From the NCBI GenBank assembly GCA_951804985.1, contig OX638133.1, forward strand, positions 71,554,367 through 71,618,366: a stretch of 64,000 nt of DNA, read 5' to 3'. Positions 11,393 to 23,540 of this stretch are shown here, one piece after another; positions within the stretch are counted from its first letter, which is position 1; every line of letters begins with the position of its first letter. The notes under the pieces are model-generated. The model was given only the letters and a program-made list of their open reading frames with translations. It was not told where the DNA came from and did no database searches. The DNA comes from Dryomyza anilis (taxonomy: Eukaryota > Arthropoda > Insecta > Diptera > Dryomyzidae). The position numbers and the translations under genes are program-made.

Positions 11393-14300
11393 TCATGTCC
11401 GCTGCTTTAAAAGCTTTTTAAGCACGCTGCGTCTTCCACCACGCCTGCCATGCGCACGCTTGTCATGCACACGCAAACTATACGCATGCTTAAACTTTGC
11501 ATCACAGCGCACACAATTGTGCGCCTTGAGATCGCGATGCTTCCAGTGACGATGCAGCGCCAACGAACCCTTCGTGTGATAGCTAAAGACGAGCATCGAC
11601 GAGCGATGACTGTTCGAGCAGCAGGCGCAGCTAAGCTTATGATCGACCATGCGATTCAGATACTTGTCGCGCAACATGGCGATGACTACCTCCGGCGGCG
11701 TGCGTATTTTCTTGGGTTGCGCCTGTTTGCGCGAGGAGCGCTTGTCTGCGGCGGCTGCTGCGCTGTCCATGTCGTCGACATCTTGTTGTAGCTGCTGCGG
11801 CGACTCGTGTGTTTGCTCCTGTTTTATGACAACGTTGTCTAAAGGTTGCGTCGGCTTCTTGCTAAAGTCCAGTGGCGCCGTCAAGTACTGCTGCTGACTG
11901 GCTGCATCCGCCAGCAACGGCAACAAGGTTGCCAGCTGCGACAATGATTTGCGGGACTTGTTTGCAACACGTGTCGGCGGCGACGGCGTCGGTAACGGCT
12001 GTTGTTGTTTTTGCAGATTATGTGGCTGGTGCAGCGCTTTCTTTGGACTTTGACGACGAGCTGCATGCAGCAATTCGTGCGTACGCTTCAGCGGCAATGC
12101 TGTCATCGTCGTCGTCGTCGCTGCAGCTGCTGCTGTCTTCGGCGTTATGGTCAACGTTATGTCCTCCTTGTTCTTCAAGTACTCAATNNNNNNNNNNNNN
12201 NNNNNNNNNNNNNNNNNNNNNNNNNNNNNNNNNNNNNNNNNNNNNNNNNNNNNNNNNNNNNNNNNNNNNNNNNNNNNNNNNNNNNNNNNNNNNNNNNNNN
12301 NNNNNNNNNNNNNNNNNNNNNNNNNNNNNNNNNNNNNNNNNNNNNNNNNNNNNNNNNNNNNNNNNNNNNNNNNNNNNNNNNNNNNNNGGATATTTTCGCT
12401 TGTTGCTGCTGCTGGCTGTAAGTGTTACTGTTGCTGCGTTTGTAGTCATTGTTGCTGCCAATTCGCCTGCAATTTCTTGTAGGCCGAAATTTTTGCTCAA
12501 AAATGCCGACATCGCCTGTCTCTGATCGTGCTTCTTAATGTTGTTGTTATTCATTGTTGCCCCAGCTGTTTCACGATCACTCTTTGCTGTTGTCACTCTG
12601 CGTTGCAACTTCAGCGGCGACAAACCATCACTGGACGAGGTTGTTGATGATGCCGACGACGGCGTATTTTCATCATCCTCTCCGGTGGAGTGTTGTCGCT
12701 GACGCTTGTTGCCATGTTGCTGATAGTAACTGGCAGCAAAGTGATTTGATCGTTGTGCCATATTGTAGCTGTTGATGTTGTTGCTACTATTGTTGTTGTT
12801 ATGTGGTTGATGGCTTTTGCTGAGGCTGTGCAGCAGCGCAGCAGCTTCCTTGGTCGTCCATTGCGAAGGCAGTTTATTATTGAACAGGAGTTGATGATTG
12901 GCTGGTAGTTTCAACTCGTGCACGCCTCCCGCCTTATGAAAATCCTGAGCGACTGAAGCTGTGTTGCGACTGATGGCGTCCATTTTTAGTAGACTGTTGG
13001 AGGAGAAAAGAAAAGGAAAACAAATAAGTAAAATGATTACAAATTAATTGAAAAAATTATATGAAAAGAAAAATAAAATTTAAATCAGAAGGAAAAACTT
13101 GATACGAATTATAAAAAATGTATATAATGGAAAAAATAAATTGGTGAAATACAAAACAAGAGCAACACAGATTAAAAAACGTATTGGGAATTATAAAGCA
13201 CTTAGTAAAATTAAAAGAAATGAAGCAAATTCAAAAAAAACTAAATAAAACACTATCTCGAATTATAAAGACTCAGAAATGGTAAAAAAATCGGAATTTC
13301 AGATACTAAAAATTGTTTAATTAAATAAACGTAAAATAAAATAGCATGATTTAATAAAGAAATAGCGAAATTAAATTTTTTTAAGTAAAATCAATAATCT
13401 AAACGAAAATAAAACTAATGCTTTAATGATTTTTGAAAACTCAGAAACAAAATTTCTCTGTTAATAATATTTATTAAAATATTTTAATTCAATCTGAAGC
13501 GAAAAGAAAAAAAGGACAAAGACAAAAAACTTCTTACGAATTATAAGACAATGTATCAAAAAAACCAAAGAAAATGATACCAAACATGGGAAAACATAAA
13601 AAAAGCTTCATAGACCTCTGATTTTGTTAAAATAATGTTTTCGAATTATGTATAATAAATAAAAATGTTGAAAAAATTACAATTTGAAAAAACGAAATTT
13701 TACGTACTACAATTTATTTATAACTAAAAAAAAGTAGCATAATAGAATAGCGAAATTCAATAATTTAAAGAACATTAAATATTTTTTTTATATAATAATT
13801 GAATTAATTCAAATTATGGCAAAATTATATAGAGATAACGACAAAAAACTCCTTACGAATTATAAGACAATGTGTCAAAGAAACCAAAGAAAAATGAAAC
13901 CAAACATGGAAAAACATAACGCCAAACAAGCTAACAAAAAATTGCTTCAAGTACCGCGCATAGTCCTCCGGGTCGCTTCCGTCTGCCTCAAGATATTGAA
14001 ACAACCGCTCAGAACCACGTTTCTGAGCGGCCGCATTCGGCAATCCGCCCGTGAGCAGATCATGTGGCGGTATCAACGAACCGTTGGCGCTCAAACGCCA
14101 ACCCACCATCGAGGTGGGATTCACGATGATCTCCTGCAGTGGGCCACCGCCAATGTTGGTGCCATTGTCGTTAGTCGTGGTGGTGGTGTAAATGGTTACC
14201 GAGCCGCCAGCGTTGCCAATGGCATTGGTGGTTGTTGTAGTGGTGTTGCTAAAAATGGCGGGTAAGGGAAAGACAACGACAAAAATTGGTTTACAATAAG

Positions 14301-17300
14301 TGAAAGCGAATATTTATCTCCAAATATATAACGGTATAACAAACAAAAGTCGGTTGCGTAAATAATAAACAAGTATTTGCTTTTAAAGTAACCGGGTTTA
14401 AAGTAATCAGTTATAAAGTAATCGATTTAAAGTAATCGGATTGAAGTGAAGTAAAAAGTTTTTAGTCGAATGTTGGTTAAACGTAATCAATTTTAAATGA
14501 CCACCTCCATAGAGTATTCGAATGAATTTTTTTTTTTTTGGCAAGTAACTCATTTTACCAACTAACTACAAAATCATAATAAAAAACATTTTCTTCGCAG
14601 AAAGGTTACACACAACAACAACAAGAGGAATTAGTAGAAAGGCCTGTCATAGTTACCCAAACGTTGTGCTCGTATTCTGAAACGTATTCAATTGATTATT
14701 CGTTACTAAAGTGTTGCCAATTGTACGCAACACATTGCTGTTGGTGCTGCTATTGTTGTTGTTGTTGTTGTTGCTATTGCGCGATTGCCGGTTATCGTGC
14801 GGACTAGATAGATGGATTGGCATTGGTGGAGGTGGGACAGAGAGGAGGGATGGTAGTGAAAGTAGAAAAATAATTTTAAAGAATTTGCGGTTAGTTTGTG
14901 AAATTGTTAGGTTAGTTTTAGACTTTCTTTAAATACAAATCTTACAAAAGCTACACAGCAATGAAAAGTTCATTATAATGATGATTTTATTCAGTGTTGT
15001 TTAATTCGAAAAACAAATTATCGATTTTATGAAGGATACATTGTTATTATGAACGATTCATCAAAGTGATGGACGATGAAAGATTCAGACATCCGTATGA
15101 TGAACTTTTTCATGTTGTGTATAAGAACTACATTTTAAACATTAGAAAATACTTACTGCACTTCGTTGACATGCGCCTGATATTCCTCCTGCGTATCCGC
15201 CAGGAAGGAGCACTTGTTGCATGCCTTCTTGTTGTGCACCTTGAGCACGTGCGTCGACAGGCGTTCCGCGCGTGCTGCCTTATAATCGCACAACAGACAC
15301 ACATACGGTTTTGTGTGCGTATTCAGATGACGTTTCAGACCCCACTTATCAGCGCCGGACCATGGACAATAACAGCAGGTGAAACGTTTCTCACGCTTTA
15401 CCTTCACGCTGCCACCTCCACCGCCACTCGATGTCGTTCCATCATCGTTTTTCTCTTGCTTCATTTGCGGTAATGGTGCATCAGCGGCCGATGCCACAGC
15501 CTCAATGGTCTCCGCAATGCTGAGACTGGACGAGGTCGGATGACGTTGACCCTCTAGGAATGCATTGTCGAGTTGCACATTCGCTGCATGGAAGATGTTC
15601 GGTTTCTGTTCGGGTGATCCACTCGAATTGCTCGAGTTTACCGATGAGATGGTGATGTTGCTGCGACCACCACCGCCAGAGCTGTTCGGCACATGACGAC
15701 GCGTCTTATTGATGTCGTATTGCATCTCACGATGCATGCGCAGGAAGTGCTTCTTAACATGATCGGCCCGATTGAACTGTTTGAGGCACGCATAGCACTG
15801 GAATGGCTTTTCGTCCTTGTGTATGTTCTCGTGACGCGTATAGAGATCACGTCGATCGGTGGAGTATGGACAGTGTGTGCAGGCGTAACGTTTTGTTATA
15901 AGCACACCGCCATTGTTGGCGTTTTGCTGATTGTTGTTGGAATTGTTTTTCTTGCGACTGTTGCCGCCGGAGGTGGATGAGCCGCTGGTGACATTTGTTG
16001 ATGTGGGTGTTGTTTGTTGAGCTTGACCGGTGTTTGTGTTGTTGGTGGACGTTGATGGACTGGCGTAGATAACGTCGGTTGAAGTCACGGTGGTGTCAAG
16101 ACGATTCTTGGTTCTGCAATAGTAGGGAGAACAATTAGGCTTTGTAAATTTTTGAAATCTGGCTCGAAGGACCAAAAATTAAAGTTTCTTTTGTTATTTA
16201 TAGATACTGTAATATTAATATACAAATATTCTGGTCTTTACTACTTCCAAAGTCCAGGTCTCACAATCCCTAAGTATCACAATCCCTTCGCAGATCCAGA
16301 ATCTACGATCAGAAATAGATTCCACATTTTTGAATAAGCTATAAAAATCATAAAGCACCCTATACATTTTCACTTCGCATATTTTTTTACTTCAAATAAA
16401 TTCATGAAAATACACAAAATTGCCTCTAAATTTCTTTAAATAATTTTGCAAAATGATACGCATTCACACCGATGACTTCGTGCCCAAATACAGAAATGGC
16501 AAATGGAACTGGATCGAGGCGGAGGAGAAACTGAATTTCGAGGCGAGCAGCGAACACATGGTCGAGGAGATCGTGCGTACGGGCGGTTTTCGTTTTCTAG
16601 GCAAGCTCAATCAACTCGAGGAGATGATATTTCGCCAGGAATTTCAACGCGTCGATACAACACACGATGCCGATGTTATACTCTTGCAGGATATAAAGAA
16701 TTTAGTGCTTTTTCTAGCGCCCTCTGAGATTATGACAAAGGATTTCGTGACTTTTATGCATACGAGAATTGTTGATAAGTTTCTACATGCGCTGGTCATC
16801 TATTTCGAGTATTATCTGAAGATGGTTGAATTCATACTCATACGACGCGATGAGATAACCGGAGAATTGGCGCAGATACAGAGCGAAGAGAGTAATGAGA
16901 TCAAGCGTATCTACTCCAGCTATTTGACGCAGTATCGTCTTATATTAGCGCGTGAATACAGTCTTATACTGATGGGTTTCGGCGAAATGAAGCCTTTCTA
17001 TCACATTAAGCCGATCGTCAATATATCACAATCGATCAAGGATAAACGTTTCCATGAGGGTTTTCTGGCCGTTTGTACGCAATTCGTTTGGATCTCCATG
17101 TATCGCCGTGCCTACGACGTTATAGATTCAGAAATGAATCGACTCTTTCGTTCGGAACACTTTAAGTTAAACCGTGCCGATCGTATGCAATTCACCAAAG
17201 TCGAGGCGACCATGTTGTTCGGCAAGAACTATCGACGCGTCAATTATCGCGCACAGAATTCACCACTCATACAGGAGATCGCAAATGTTTCGGTAGAGAA

Positions 17301-19260
17301 TCAACCGATTTTATGGATTGGCGAGCGCAAGTATCGCGGCACAGATTTGCGTATACATCAGCTGGAGTTGGAGTATATTGTGCCCGGGTCACAGCTCTCG
17401 TTGATCGATGTGAGTCATGGCATTTTGGGGCATCCGAAAAAAATTTACAACACAATGTTGAATCTCGACTGGGAAGCGGTGCGTTTTCAAAACTATTCGG
17501 AAACATATGATCCATATCGCATTATTAGGCAACCGTATTTGGATATTCCACCTTTGGATGAGGAAAAGTTACGGAAACAAAGCAAAAAATATGAGTCATA
17601 TTATCATATTGTCGATACGTATAACGAGAATATGCGTGATGTGCGTCGCAGATGGAAACAACGTGACCGCATTGTGAATTATTTCAAGAATGAGGGAATG
17701 ATTACCAGTGTTTGGGTGAAATGTGCCAATGAAGTAAAGCGCACCTCATATGGACCGAGTGTCGCAGAAATAACAGAGAAGTTTAGAGCGAGAAAGGAGA
17801 AGTTACGAAAGAAGTAAATGTATTTTTGGTAATATTCGGAGTTTACTTATATATTTTAGATATTTCTTTTTTTTTCTTTATTAATAAAAACGCATTAAGA
17901 AAGAGAAGAACATCTGTTTTATATATCAATAATGGTCAAACGTTTTCAGATTTCCTAATAGTTTCTTCTCTATATTCTACAATGTACATCAGCGATTTCT
18001 GGACATTCCAAATATGCCTCGTTCATTTTTTGATATATAAAAATTTTAACATTATTTTTTATTTATTAACTTCTATATATCGTAAGCGATATCCGCTAGT
18101 AGTCGTACAAAAAAATAATTTTACGTACATTAATCTAAGTCTTCCTTCCAAAAATACACCCACCATTTACAATTGGCTGTATTTTCCGTATTTTTGTAGT
18201 ATTTAAAACTGTAGTCGAAATGATTTATATCAAGTTGTCCTATATGAACGATTTTAGCATTAAAATCTATGGTCTTCTATGTTAAAAATACCCGTCCCAA
18301 ATTGGAGGTCGCTTGAAAGGACATTTCTCGTTTGAAAATATGATATACTCTCTAAAATTTACATTATACAGTGGTCTTTAATTCAAAAAATAAACCGACT
18401 CATAATCTTTTCTTTAGTCAAAAAATACCCCGCCCTTTTTCGCATAACTTCTGGTATTTCAAATACTTACTTTGACTTAGGTGTTGTAATTTGTTGTTGC
18501 TGCTGCTGTTGTTGTTGCTGTTGTTGCACTTGTTGCTGTTGTTGTTGCTGCTGCTGTTGCGTTGCATTATAACTCTGCAATTTGCCACCCGTTGTCCATT
18601 GTACAATCTGCGCCTGCTGCTCATTGCCATCAACAGTGCCCGCAGCACTCCAACGTTGATCGGCACCTGTTGCAACACCAGTCTGTTGTACACCAACCGC
18701 CGCATTGGTCACCACCTTATTTAGGGCTTGCGTGCTCAGAATGGTACCCGTTGTGGTGAAACCATTTTGCATTAGGGCAGCCAAACCGAATGCAGTGCTT
18801 AAGTGATCCTCGGACTTGAAGTTTCCACCCGTTGTGGCGACAACAACAGAACCTTCTGGTTGCTGTTGTATAACAACGCTGGCATTTTGAGCAGCTGCAG
18901 CGGCTGCTGCTGCCGCCGCAGCGCCATTGTGCTCATACTCAATGGTGGGCGCAGAGGAACGATCGATCTGCTAATGAAGATACAACAACAAAACAGAAAA
19001 TAATGTAAATACAAAATAAAAGAAACAGTCAGACTTAAATGTGCTACAAAACATTGCAGCAATGTTGCAAAACTTACCAAATTCGTGAAGGAACGTTCGC
19101 CCTCGGGTGCTGTGGGTCCCGTGGTTGCCACCTGCGCAACCGGTGTGCCCAACGTATGCAAACCATTTCCGGTCTCTTCCCCATATAATTTTCGTGTGAT
19201 TTCTTTAAACATATCTTCATAGGCGGCCTCAACATTTGAGGACGGTATTAATGTTGCCAT
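11393..19260 (-). CDS. chn: charlatan (chn), REST-like C2H2 zinc-finger transcription factor
   Basis: Coding exons: 19260-19078, 18970-18471, 16113-15157, 14248-13955 and 12993-11393. Every junction keeps phase (0, AA|A, CA|C, CG|T). The protein is about 1,180 residues, less or more by the unread gap. Exon 2 has Ala and Gln runs. Exon 3 has five C2H2 fingers at about residues 304-326, 332-355, 472-494, 498-521 and 524-547; the last histidine of finger 5 is formed across the splice junction. Exon 5 has PLDFSKK, close to the CtBP-binding PxDLS motif, an atypical CxxC...HxxxxH unit and a final classical finger CVRC-x12-HDKRAH. Known role in Drosophila: nuclear regulator of achaete/scute and sensory-organ and neural development, described as a functional counterpart of REST. 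A 5' UTR acceptor lies at 19308. The symbol is assigned from family recall of the N-terminus and finger layout. Confidence 0.88.
12188..12387. other. Assembly gap of exactly 200 N inside chn exon 5
   Basis: Exactly 200 unread bases. The open frames on the two sides differ by one register (codon starts congruent to 2 versus 1 modulo 3), so the 200 is a placeholder. If no intron is hidden, the true gap length must be congruent to 1 modulo 3. Confidence 0.95.
12994..13954 (-). repeat. chn intron 4 with diverged internal repeats
   Basis: AT-rich intron. A unit of about 90 bases (ttacgaattataagacaatg ... accaaacatgg) occurs at about 13530-13600 and again at about 13850-13920. Weaker forms (gaattataaa) are at 13100 and 13185. 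This suggests an old tandem expansion. Confidence 0.5.
14249..15156 (-). other. chn intron 3, with a (GTT)n microsatellite
   Basis: About 900 bases of AT-rich intron. The only structure I see is a trinucleotide run (gttgttgtt...) at about 14753-14778. Confidence 0.6.
16453..17817 (+). CDS. PPP1R36-like protein, intronless, nested in chn
   Basis: An uninterrupted 454-residue frame with a fly-type start context (gcaaaATG) and AATAAA at 17883. The N-terminus HTDDFVPKYRNGKWNWIE, a long helical middle (FLHALVIYFEYYLKMVEFIL) and a basic C-terminus resemble the protein phosphatase 1 inhibitor family (PPP1R36, PPPI_inhib). In mammals that family is testis-enriched and inhibits PP1. I do not see a strict RVxF PP1-docking motif. 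It lies entirely within chn intron 2 (18470-16114) on the opposite strand, with its own promoter in the 280 bases downstream of chn exon 3's acceptor. Codon use is GC-rich compared with the flanking intron, supporting real coding. The protein is certain; the family assignment is moderate. Confidence 0.75.
   Translation: MIRIHTDDFVPKYRNGKWNWIEAEEKLNFEASSEHMVEEIVRTGGFRFLGKLNQLEEMIFRQEFQRVDTTHDADVILLQDIKNLVLFLAPSEIMTKDFVTFMHTRIVDKFLHALVIYFEYYLKMVEFILIRRDEITGELAQIQSEESNEIKRIYSSYLTQYRLILAREYSLILMGFGEMKPFYHIKPIVNISQSIKDKRFHEGFLAVCTQFVWISMYRRAYDVIDSEMNRLFRSEHFKLNRADRMQFTKVEATMLFGKNYRRVNYRAQNSPLIQEIANVSVENQPILWIGERKYRGTDLRIHQLELEYIVPGSQLSLIDVSHGILGHPKKIYNTMLNLDWEAVRFQNYSETYDPYRIIRQPYLDIPPLDEEKLRKQSKKYESYYHIVDTYNENMRDVRRRWKQRDRIVNYFKNEGMITSVWVKCANEVKRTSYGPSVAEITEKFRARKEKLRKK
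17818..18460. other. 3' flank of the nested gene within chn intron 2
   Basis: Polyadenylation signal AATAAA at 17883-17888. The rest is AT-rich intron with no other recognised feature. Confidence 0.5.
18491..18566 (-). repeat. Poly-glutamine codon repeat in chn exon 2
   Basis: CAG/CAA codons on the minus strand encode two Gln runs of 10 or more residues separated by a single Val, close to the exon end. Such runs vary between individuals and species. Confidence 0.9.
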
Positions 19261-19470
19261 GGCTTATAAAATGCGCTTGCAATGCTACAACTGCGGGTCG
19301 GTATAAACTGCAAGTAAAAATATGCGAAAGATGTGCATAAGTGAGTGAGAAATGAACATGAGTAAATATAAAAATAACAAAATTAAACATAGGTAATATG
19401 AACGAATAACATCCGCTTTAAAGAGGTGGTGGCGAAGTGGAAGAAAAGCTGCTGTCGTTGGATTACTCAC

Positions 19471-19500
19471 ATTTCTTCCAGGAATTCGACATGGCATCGG
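19471..19500 (-). other. Possible alternative proximal first exon of chn
   Basis: On the minus strand ATGTCGAATTCCTGGAAGAAAT is followed by the donor GTGAGTAA at 19470. This would splice over a 163-base intron to the acceptor at 19308. The ATG would open a 14-codon upstream frame (MSNSWKKFYTDPQL) ending before the chn start. The 5' boundary is unknown; low confidence. Confidence 0.3.
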
Positions 19501-20389
19501 CAAAGGCTTTAGGTGTGGTGTTGGTGTGATGAAGGGAAAAACCAAAGTGAAACCGCGAATTATTTATTGAAATATATTTTGCAAGTAATGTATAATGTTC
19601 GTGGTATAGGTAAATTAACTGATAACTGCCACTTCAGGTTTGAGTTGGGAGGAAGACTGGGAGAACGACCATCGAATTTATTTTAAGGTCATCCTATATT
19701 TTGCCAGTAATGTATAATATTCGTTATATAGTTAAATTAACTGATAACTGTCACTTGAGCTTAGAGTTGGAAGAAAGACTAAAAGAACCGGCCATGGAAA
19801 TAATTAAATTTTTTTAAGGTCATCAAATCGGATGTTATATTTATAAACGATTCAACATTAAAGAGCTCGATACATTTAAACACACATCTATCGAAATTAA
19901 GTTTGATATTTAGAACAGGTTTGACCAGCCACTCCGCTCGTAAACAAAAACTCCTTGTTCTACAACGCGAATGATTCAATCATGAATGTTGTTAGATTCG
20001 CATATGTTTGTTGTTGCACTTAACACTACACAAGTGAACGAAGAAAGCAATTACAAAACACATGTACAGTTCGGACCAAAGAAACGCGAGTCCGTCGTTC
20101 AGTTTTTAAATTGTTTTGTAATCCCGGACGCTCATTAGATTGACTTTTAAAGAAACAGAGTGCTACTGCAGTGTTTCGAATTTCCTATTTTGATACTAGC
20201 GGATACAACCTAAAGATGGCCGGGAAAAATGTTTTTAAATATGGATTTATCTTACATTTAGGTAATACTTTTGCCTCTCTCGTTCATTTCATAACTAACG
20301 TTGACTCATTTCTATGTTAACTGATTTCGAAAACCATTTCGCATTTCGATAACCCCTACTTAGTGTTGCAGCAACAAGTTGACTTCTCG

Positions 20390-21130
20390 AGTATTTATTG
20401 CAGCTGCTTTTGCGTGCCTGCCTCTCTCTCACTTATGCATATAGTCGGTTGTTGATGTCACTGTCAAAAAATGCGGGCGATCTTGACTTTTGCCTGCACC
20501 CAAAGTCAAGTCGACTACGTAGAAGGCGCAGAAGGGCAAAATCAAACGACGGACAAACAGACTTATATAGAAAAAAGTGTGGACAGACAGCAAGACAAAC
20601 CTCATGCATTTGTAACATATCGTAGTCGAAGTCGTCGCTGGGTTTCATAAAATGCGAAGCCGAGACCCAAACGAAGCAACAACAAGAAATACTCAAAGAA
20701 CTCCTAACAAAACGCCAAACGCCCCCATGAATTCGCATGCAGCACAAGCAGCAGCAATACAAAAAAATAAAAATAAATAAAAAACAAACAAAAACCAAAA
20801 AGGGGGCCACAGCATTTTGGCGAGGGAGAACACGTTTTGGCGCGGACGTCGCCGCCAGTCTACGACTGGGTGGGTGACAGTCGCACCAACGTTCAAATAA
20901 TAAAAACAAATCATCTGTCTTTACAGCCACAACAACAACAACTCATACTCAACTCAAATCATGTGCATACAACACAACAAAAAGATAAAATAAGAAAAAG
21001 CAAAAGAAGAGAAAACAAAACGAAAAAAGAGCGCGCAAATTATGCGTCCAAGCGGCGTCGTCAGCCACCCACTTTAACGAACCAACGGACGGACGGACGG
21101 ACTGGTAGACATCAAAAAGAGCAATAAAAA
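20390..21130. other. GC-richer low-repeat block, candidate regulatory DNA
   Basis: Less AT-rich than its surroundings, with CAACAA runs and a ggacggacggacgg run at 21087. No convincing protein on either strand: the frames overlap and are low complexity. Position in the inferred chn intron suggests enhancer or alternative-promoter DNA. From 19546 to 20389 I see nothing definite. Confidence 0.3.
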
Positions 21131-21412
21131 TAAGGCTAAAAGTTGAGATATTATTCAAAACACTGAAGAAGCCTCAGTTTTGTTGTTTTTTTTTTTATTA
21201 TTCAAAACATGTTTTGAAAAACTCAACAAAAAAAAAATGTATATTTGAAGACATGGCGGCAAGAACAAAGCAAAATTATGCCAAATTATAGTAACGATTT
21301 TTAATTCTTTGATAGAGAAAAAAAAACCAAATCAAAAGTATACCAGACATCATTGAAGTCCAAAAGGGTGCAAAAGTGGGAGTGTAGTTTTAAAAAGAGG
21401 TATTGGTGAACA

Positions 21413-21736
21413 AGCATCGGTAGCGCAAAGATCAGTGCGTTAGACTGCGAGTTGAAAGGTCTCATGTTCAAATCTGGGCTAGGGCTAAAAACATCTTTTC
21501 AATGAAAACATTTTTCTACACCGCCTTACCTCTCGACTCCGAAAGGCGGGATGAGAGCTTTTCATAGACAATATTTTACTCTCGTAGGATTGCCAATGAC
21601 TGCAAAGTGTTATCGCGGTAGAGAAAAATGTTTTCTATGAAAAGATGTTGTCACAAACAAGATTTGAACCTGTGCTACGGGACCGGACCTTTCGGCTCAC
21701 AGTCCAACGCACTAACCACTGAGCAACTGACGCTCG
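21413..21736. mobile_element. Inverted two-headed SINE
   Basis: A tRNA-like head reads on the plus strand from 21413 (GTAGCGCAAAGATCAGTGCG, then GTTCAAATCTGG). A second head of the same family reads on the minus strand from 21736. The shared body motif ACATCTTTTC-ATGAAAACATTT occurs on both sides, so the two copies form a long hairpin. Confidence 0.65.
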
Positions 21737-22259
21737 ATATAATTCAATATAGAAAATCTCTAATTAACACGATTTTCCATGGTATTCATAAATAAACTGC
21801 GGTGTTGTCCTTGCAAGAGTATATTCAACGAACTGCTACTAATTGAGAAAATCAACAAAATGTGCAAATCACCCACTTCATAAGAGTGAAGATCGTCGAT
21901 CCCCGGCACAATGCATTGCTAAAGTCCAAAAGTCTAAAATAAACAATATATAACAAAAGCATAAGAGACGTAGAGAGATGATGCGGTAGTTGAAAGAAGG
22001 CACAGAGAACGAGAGTGTCTGATATAGAGGCAGTTATAATGAGTAAGATGTAGGGAATTTTGCTTAGGGAAAGAGAGCTGTTGGAAGGCAAAAAAGTATT
22101 GATGCCAAGAAGCGCCCAAATGAGCTGTAACTGAAACTTGCAAGATCGCATAGAGAGTATGATGAATAGCAAGAGGCGGGGGGCGAAAGTATATAAAAGA
22201 TCGCGACCCAAATGAAACAACAATAAAGCAACCCAAAAAAAAAACACACACAAGAACAA

Positions 22260-23540
22260 AAATAATGCCAACGGACAACATCCGCCGCATTGTCGTCGTC
22301 GTGGTTTGCGAGTGGGTTGTAAATGGGCGCGTAACTCACCAACTCGATCACCGCAACACCACCAACGCCACAGCCGCAAAAAGCAACAAAAATAACCGGT
22401 TAATGATGATGATGATAATAATGATGATGGGTCGCGGAATAACTGCAGGCAGACCGACAACAGAAAAAAAAACGGCGGCCTAATGACTGCGTGTGTGCGC
22501 GTCGACGACGAACAGCATGGCGCGTTTGTTGATCGTGTTGAAATGAAGGGTATGGCGCGGGTGGTAGCAGGACAGGGAGGTATTAGGTTAGCGGCGGCAC
22601 TGCTGCTGCTGTCGACATAGAGTTAGGGTGTCTGTACTGTCGATGCCGCTGGGTGATCGTTGATTGCAAATGATTATTCTTTTTTTTTATTACTTTTTTT
22701 TGTTGGTGGCGGTGGGGTTTTTATGCGCAAAATAAAAAACTGCCGCTCACCACAAATGTGACAAAAAAAATTAAACAAGAAAAACAATGACGAAGCTTAT
22801 TATTGTAGCAAAGAAGAAGCATCTGTCCTGTGTGACAAGAGTGGGCAAGAGTTCAAAGATTAAATGCAAATAGTAAAAAATATATTATGTTTAGTACTAA
22901 TCCCGAAAATTATGGTATTGCTAAAAGCTTCCGGTATTCTTCAAACTCATAGTAACAACTCAAATGCCTAAAGGTCCATCCGTTATTTGCACAAACTCTG
23001 GCACATTACACACTCCCCTTGATGACTCTCTCGTTGTTCCACGATCCGCACTCGTTGGGCATCGACACGCAGCAATGTCGAGACGCAATCAACCCAACAA
23101 GCAACGTGTGTTCGTCGATAAACAACCAGCCTGAAAGCTGCCGGCCTGCCTACCACCGGCCAGGGTGAGCTGGTGTATACCACTTGGAAATTGTGCTCGA
23201 GTGAAAGGCCAGCTATGTTATCGCACCCAGATATATTAAATATATACATATACTATAACAACAACGAGAACCACCAACGACCGTCGGCCGATCGCGCCGC
23301 CGCTGCTACGTATTTGATAATTGCGTTTGAGCGACGAAAGTCTCCTCCGCGCTTTGCGTCTGTCGTTCATTAAGTAGTACCATAGTCTGTGCCGTTCGTT
23401 TGGACAGTCAATCGATCGCTCGGACGGTCGGTCGAACTGACAGCCGTTCGTTTGTGTGTGTGTGTAAACGGTTGTCAAACGGACGGGCAGATGCTTTAAC
23501 CGGACGTTGTCATTGAGCAGCACCTCGTTTTATGTACGTA
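22260..23540. other. GC-richer blocks with short repeats, candidate regulatory DNA
   Basis: Blocks at about 22260-22640 and 23000-23540 have complex, GC-richer sequence (cggacggtcggtcg, gtgtgtgtgtgt) and no convincing gene. The part between them is AT-rich and featureless. From 23541 to 24042 I see only AT-rich DNA. Confidence 0.3.

Noticed and set aside
11450..12525. Several plus-strand frames of 80-217 codons opposite chn exon 5
   Set aside because: Shadows of GC-rich, repeat-coded chn exon sequence; two of them run through the N gap.
15066..15980. Plus-strand frames opposite chn exon 3
   Set aside because: Antisense shadows of the zinc-finger coding exon.
19940..20040. Leader-like minus-strand sequence as a third chn promoter
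   Set aside because: Looks like fly 5' UTR (gtgtagtgttaagtgcaac) but has no donor in a convincing place.
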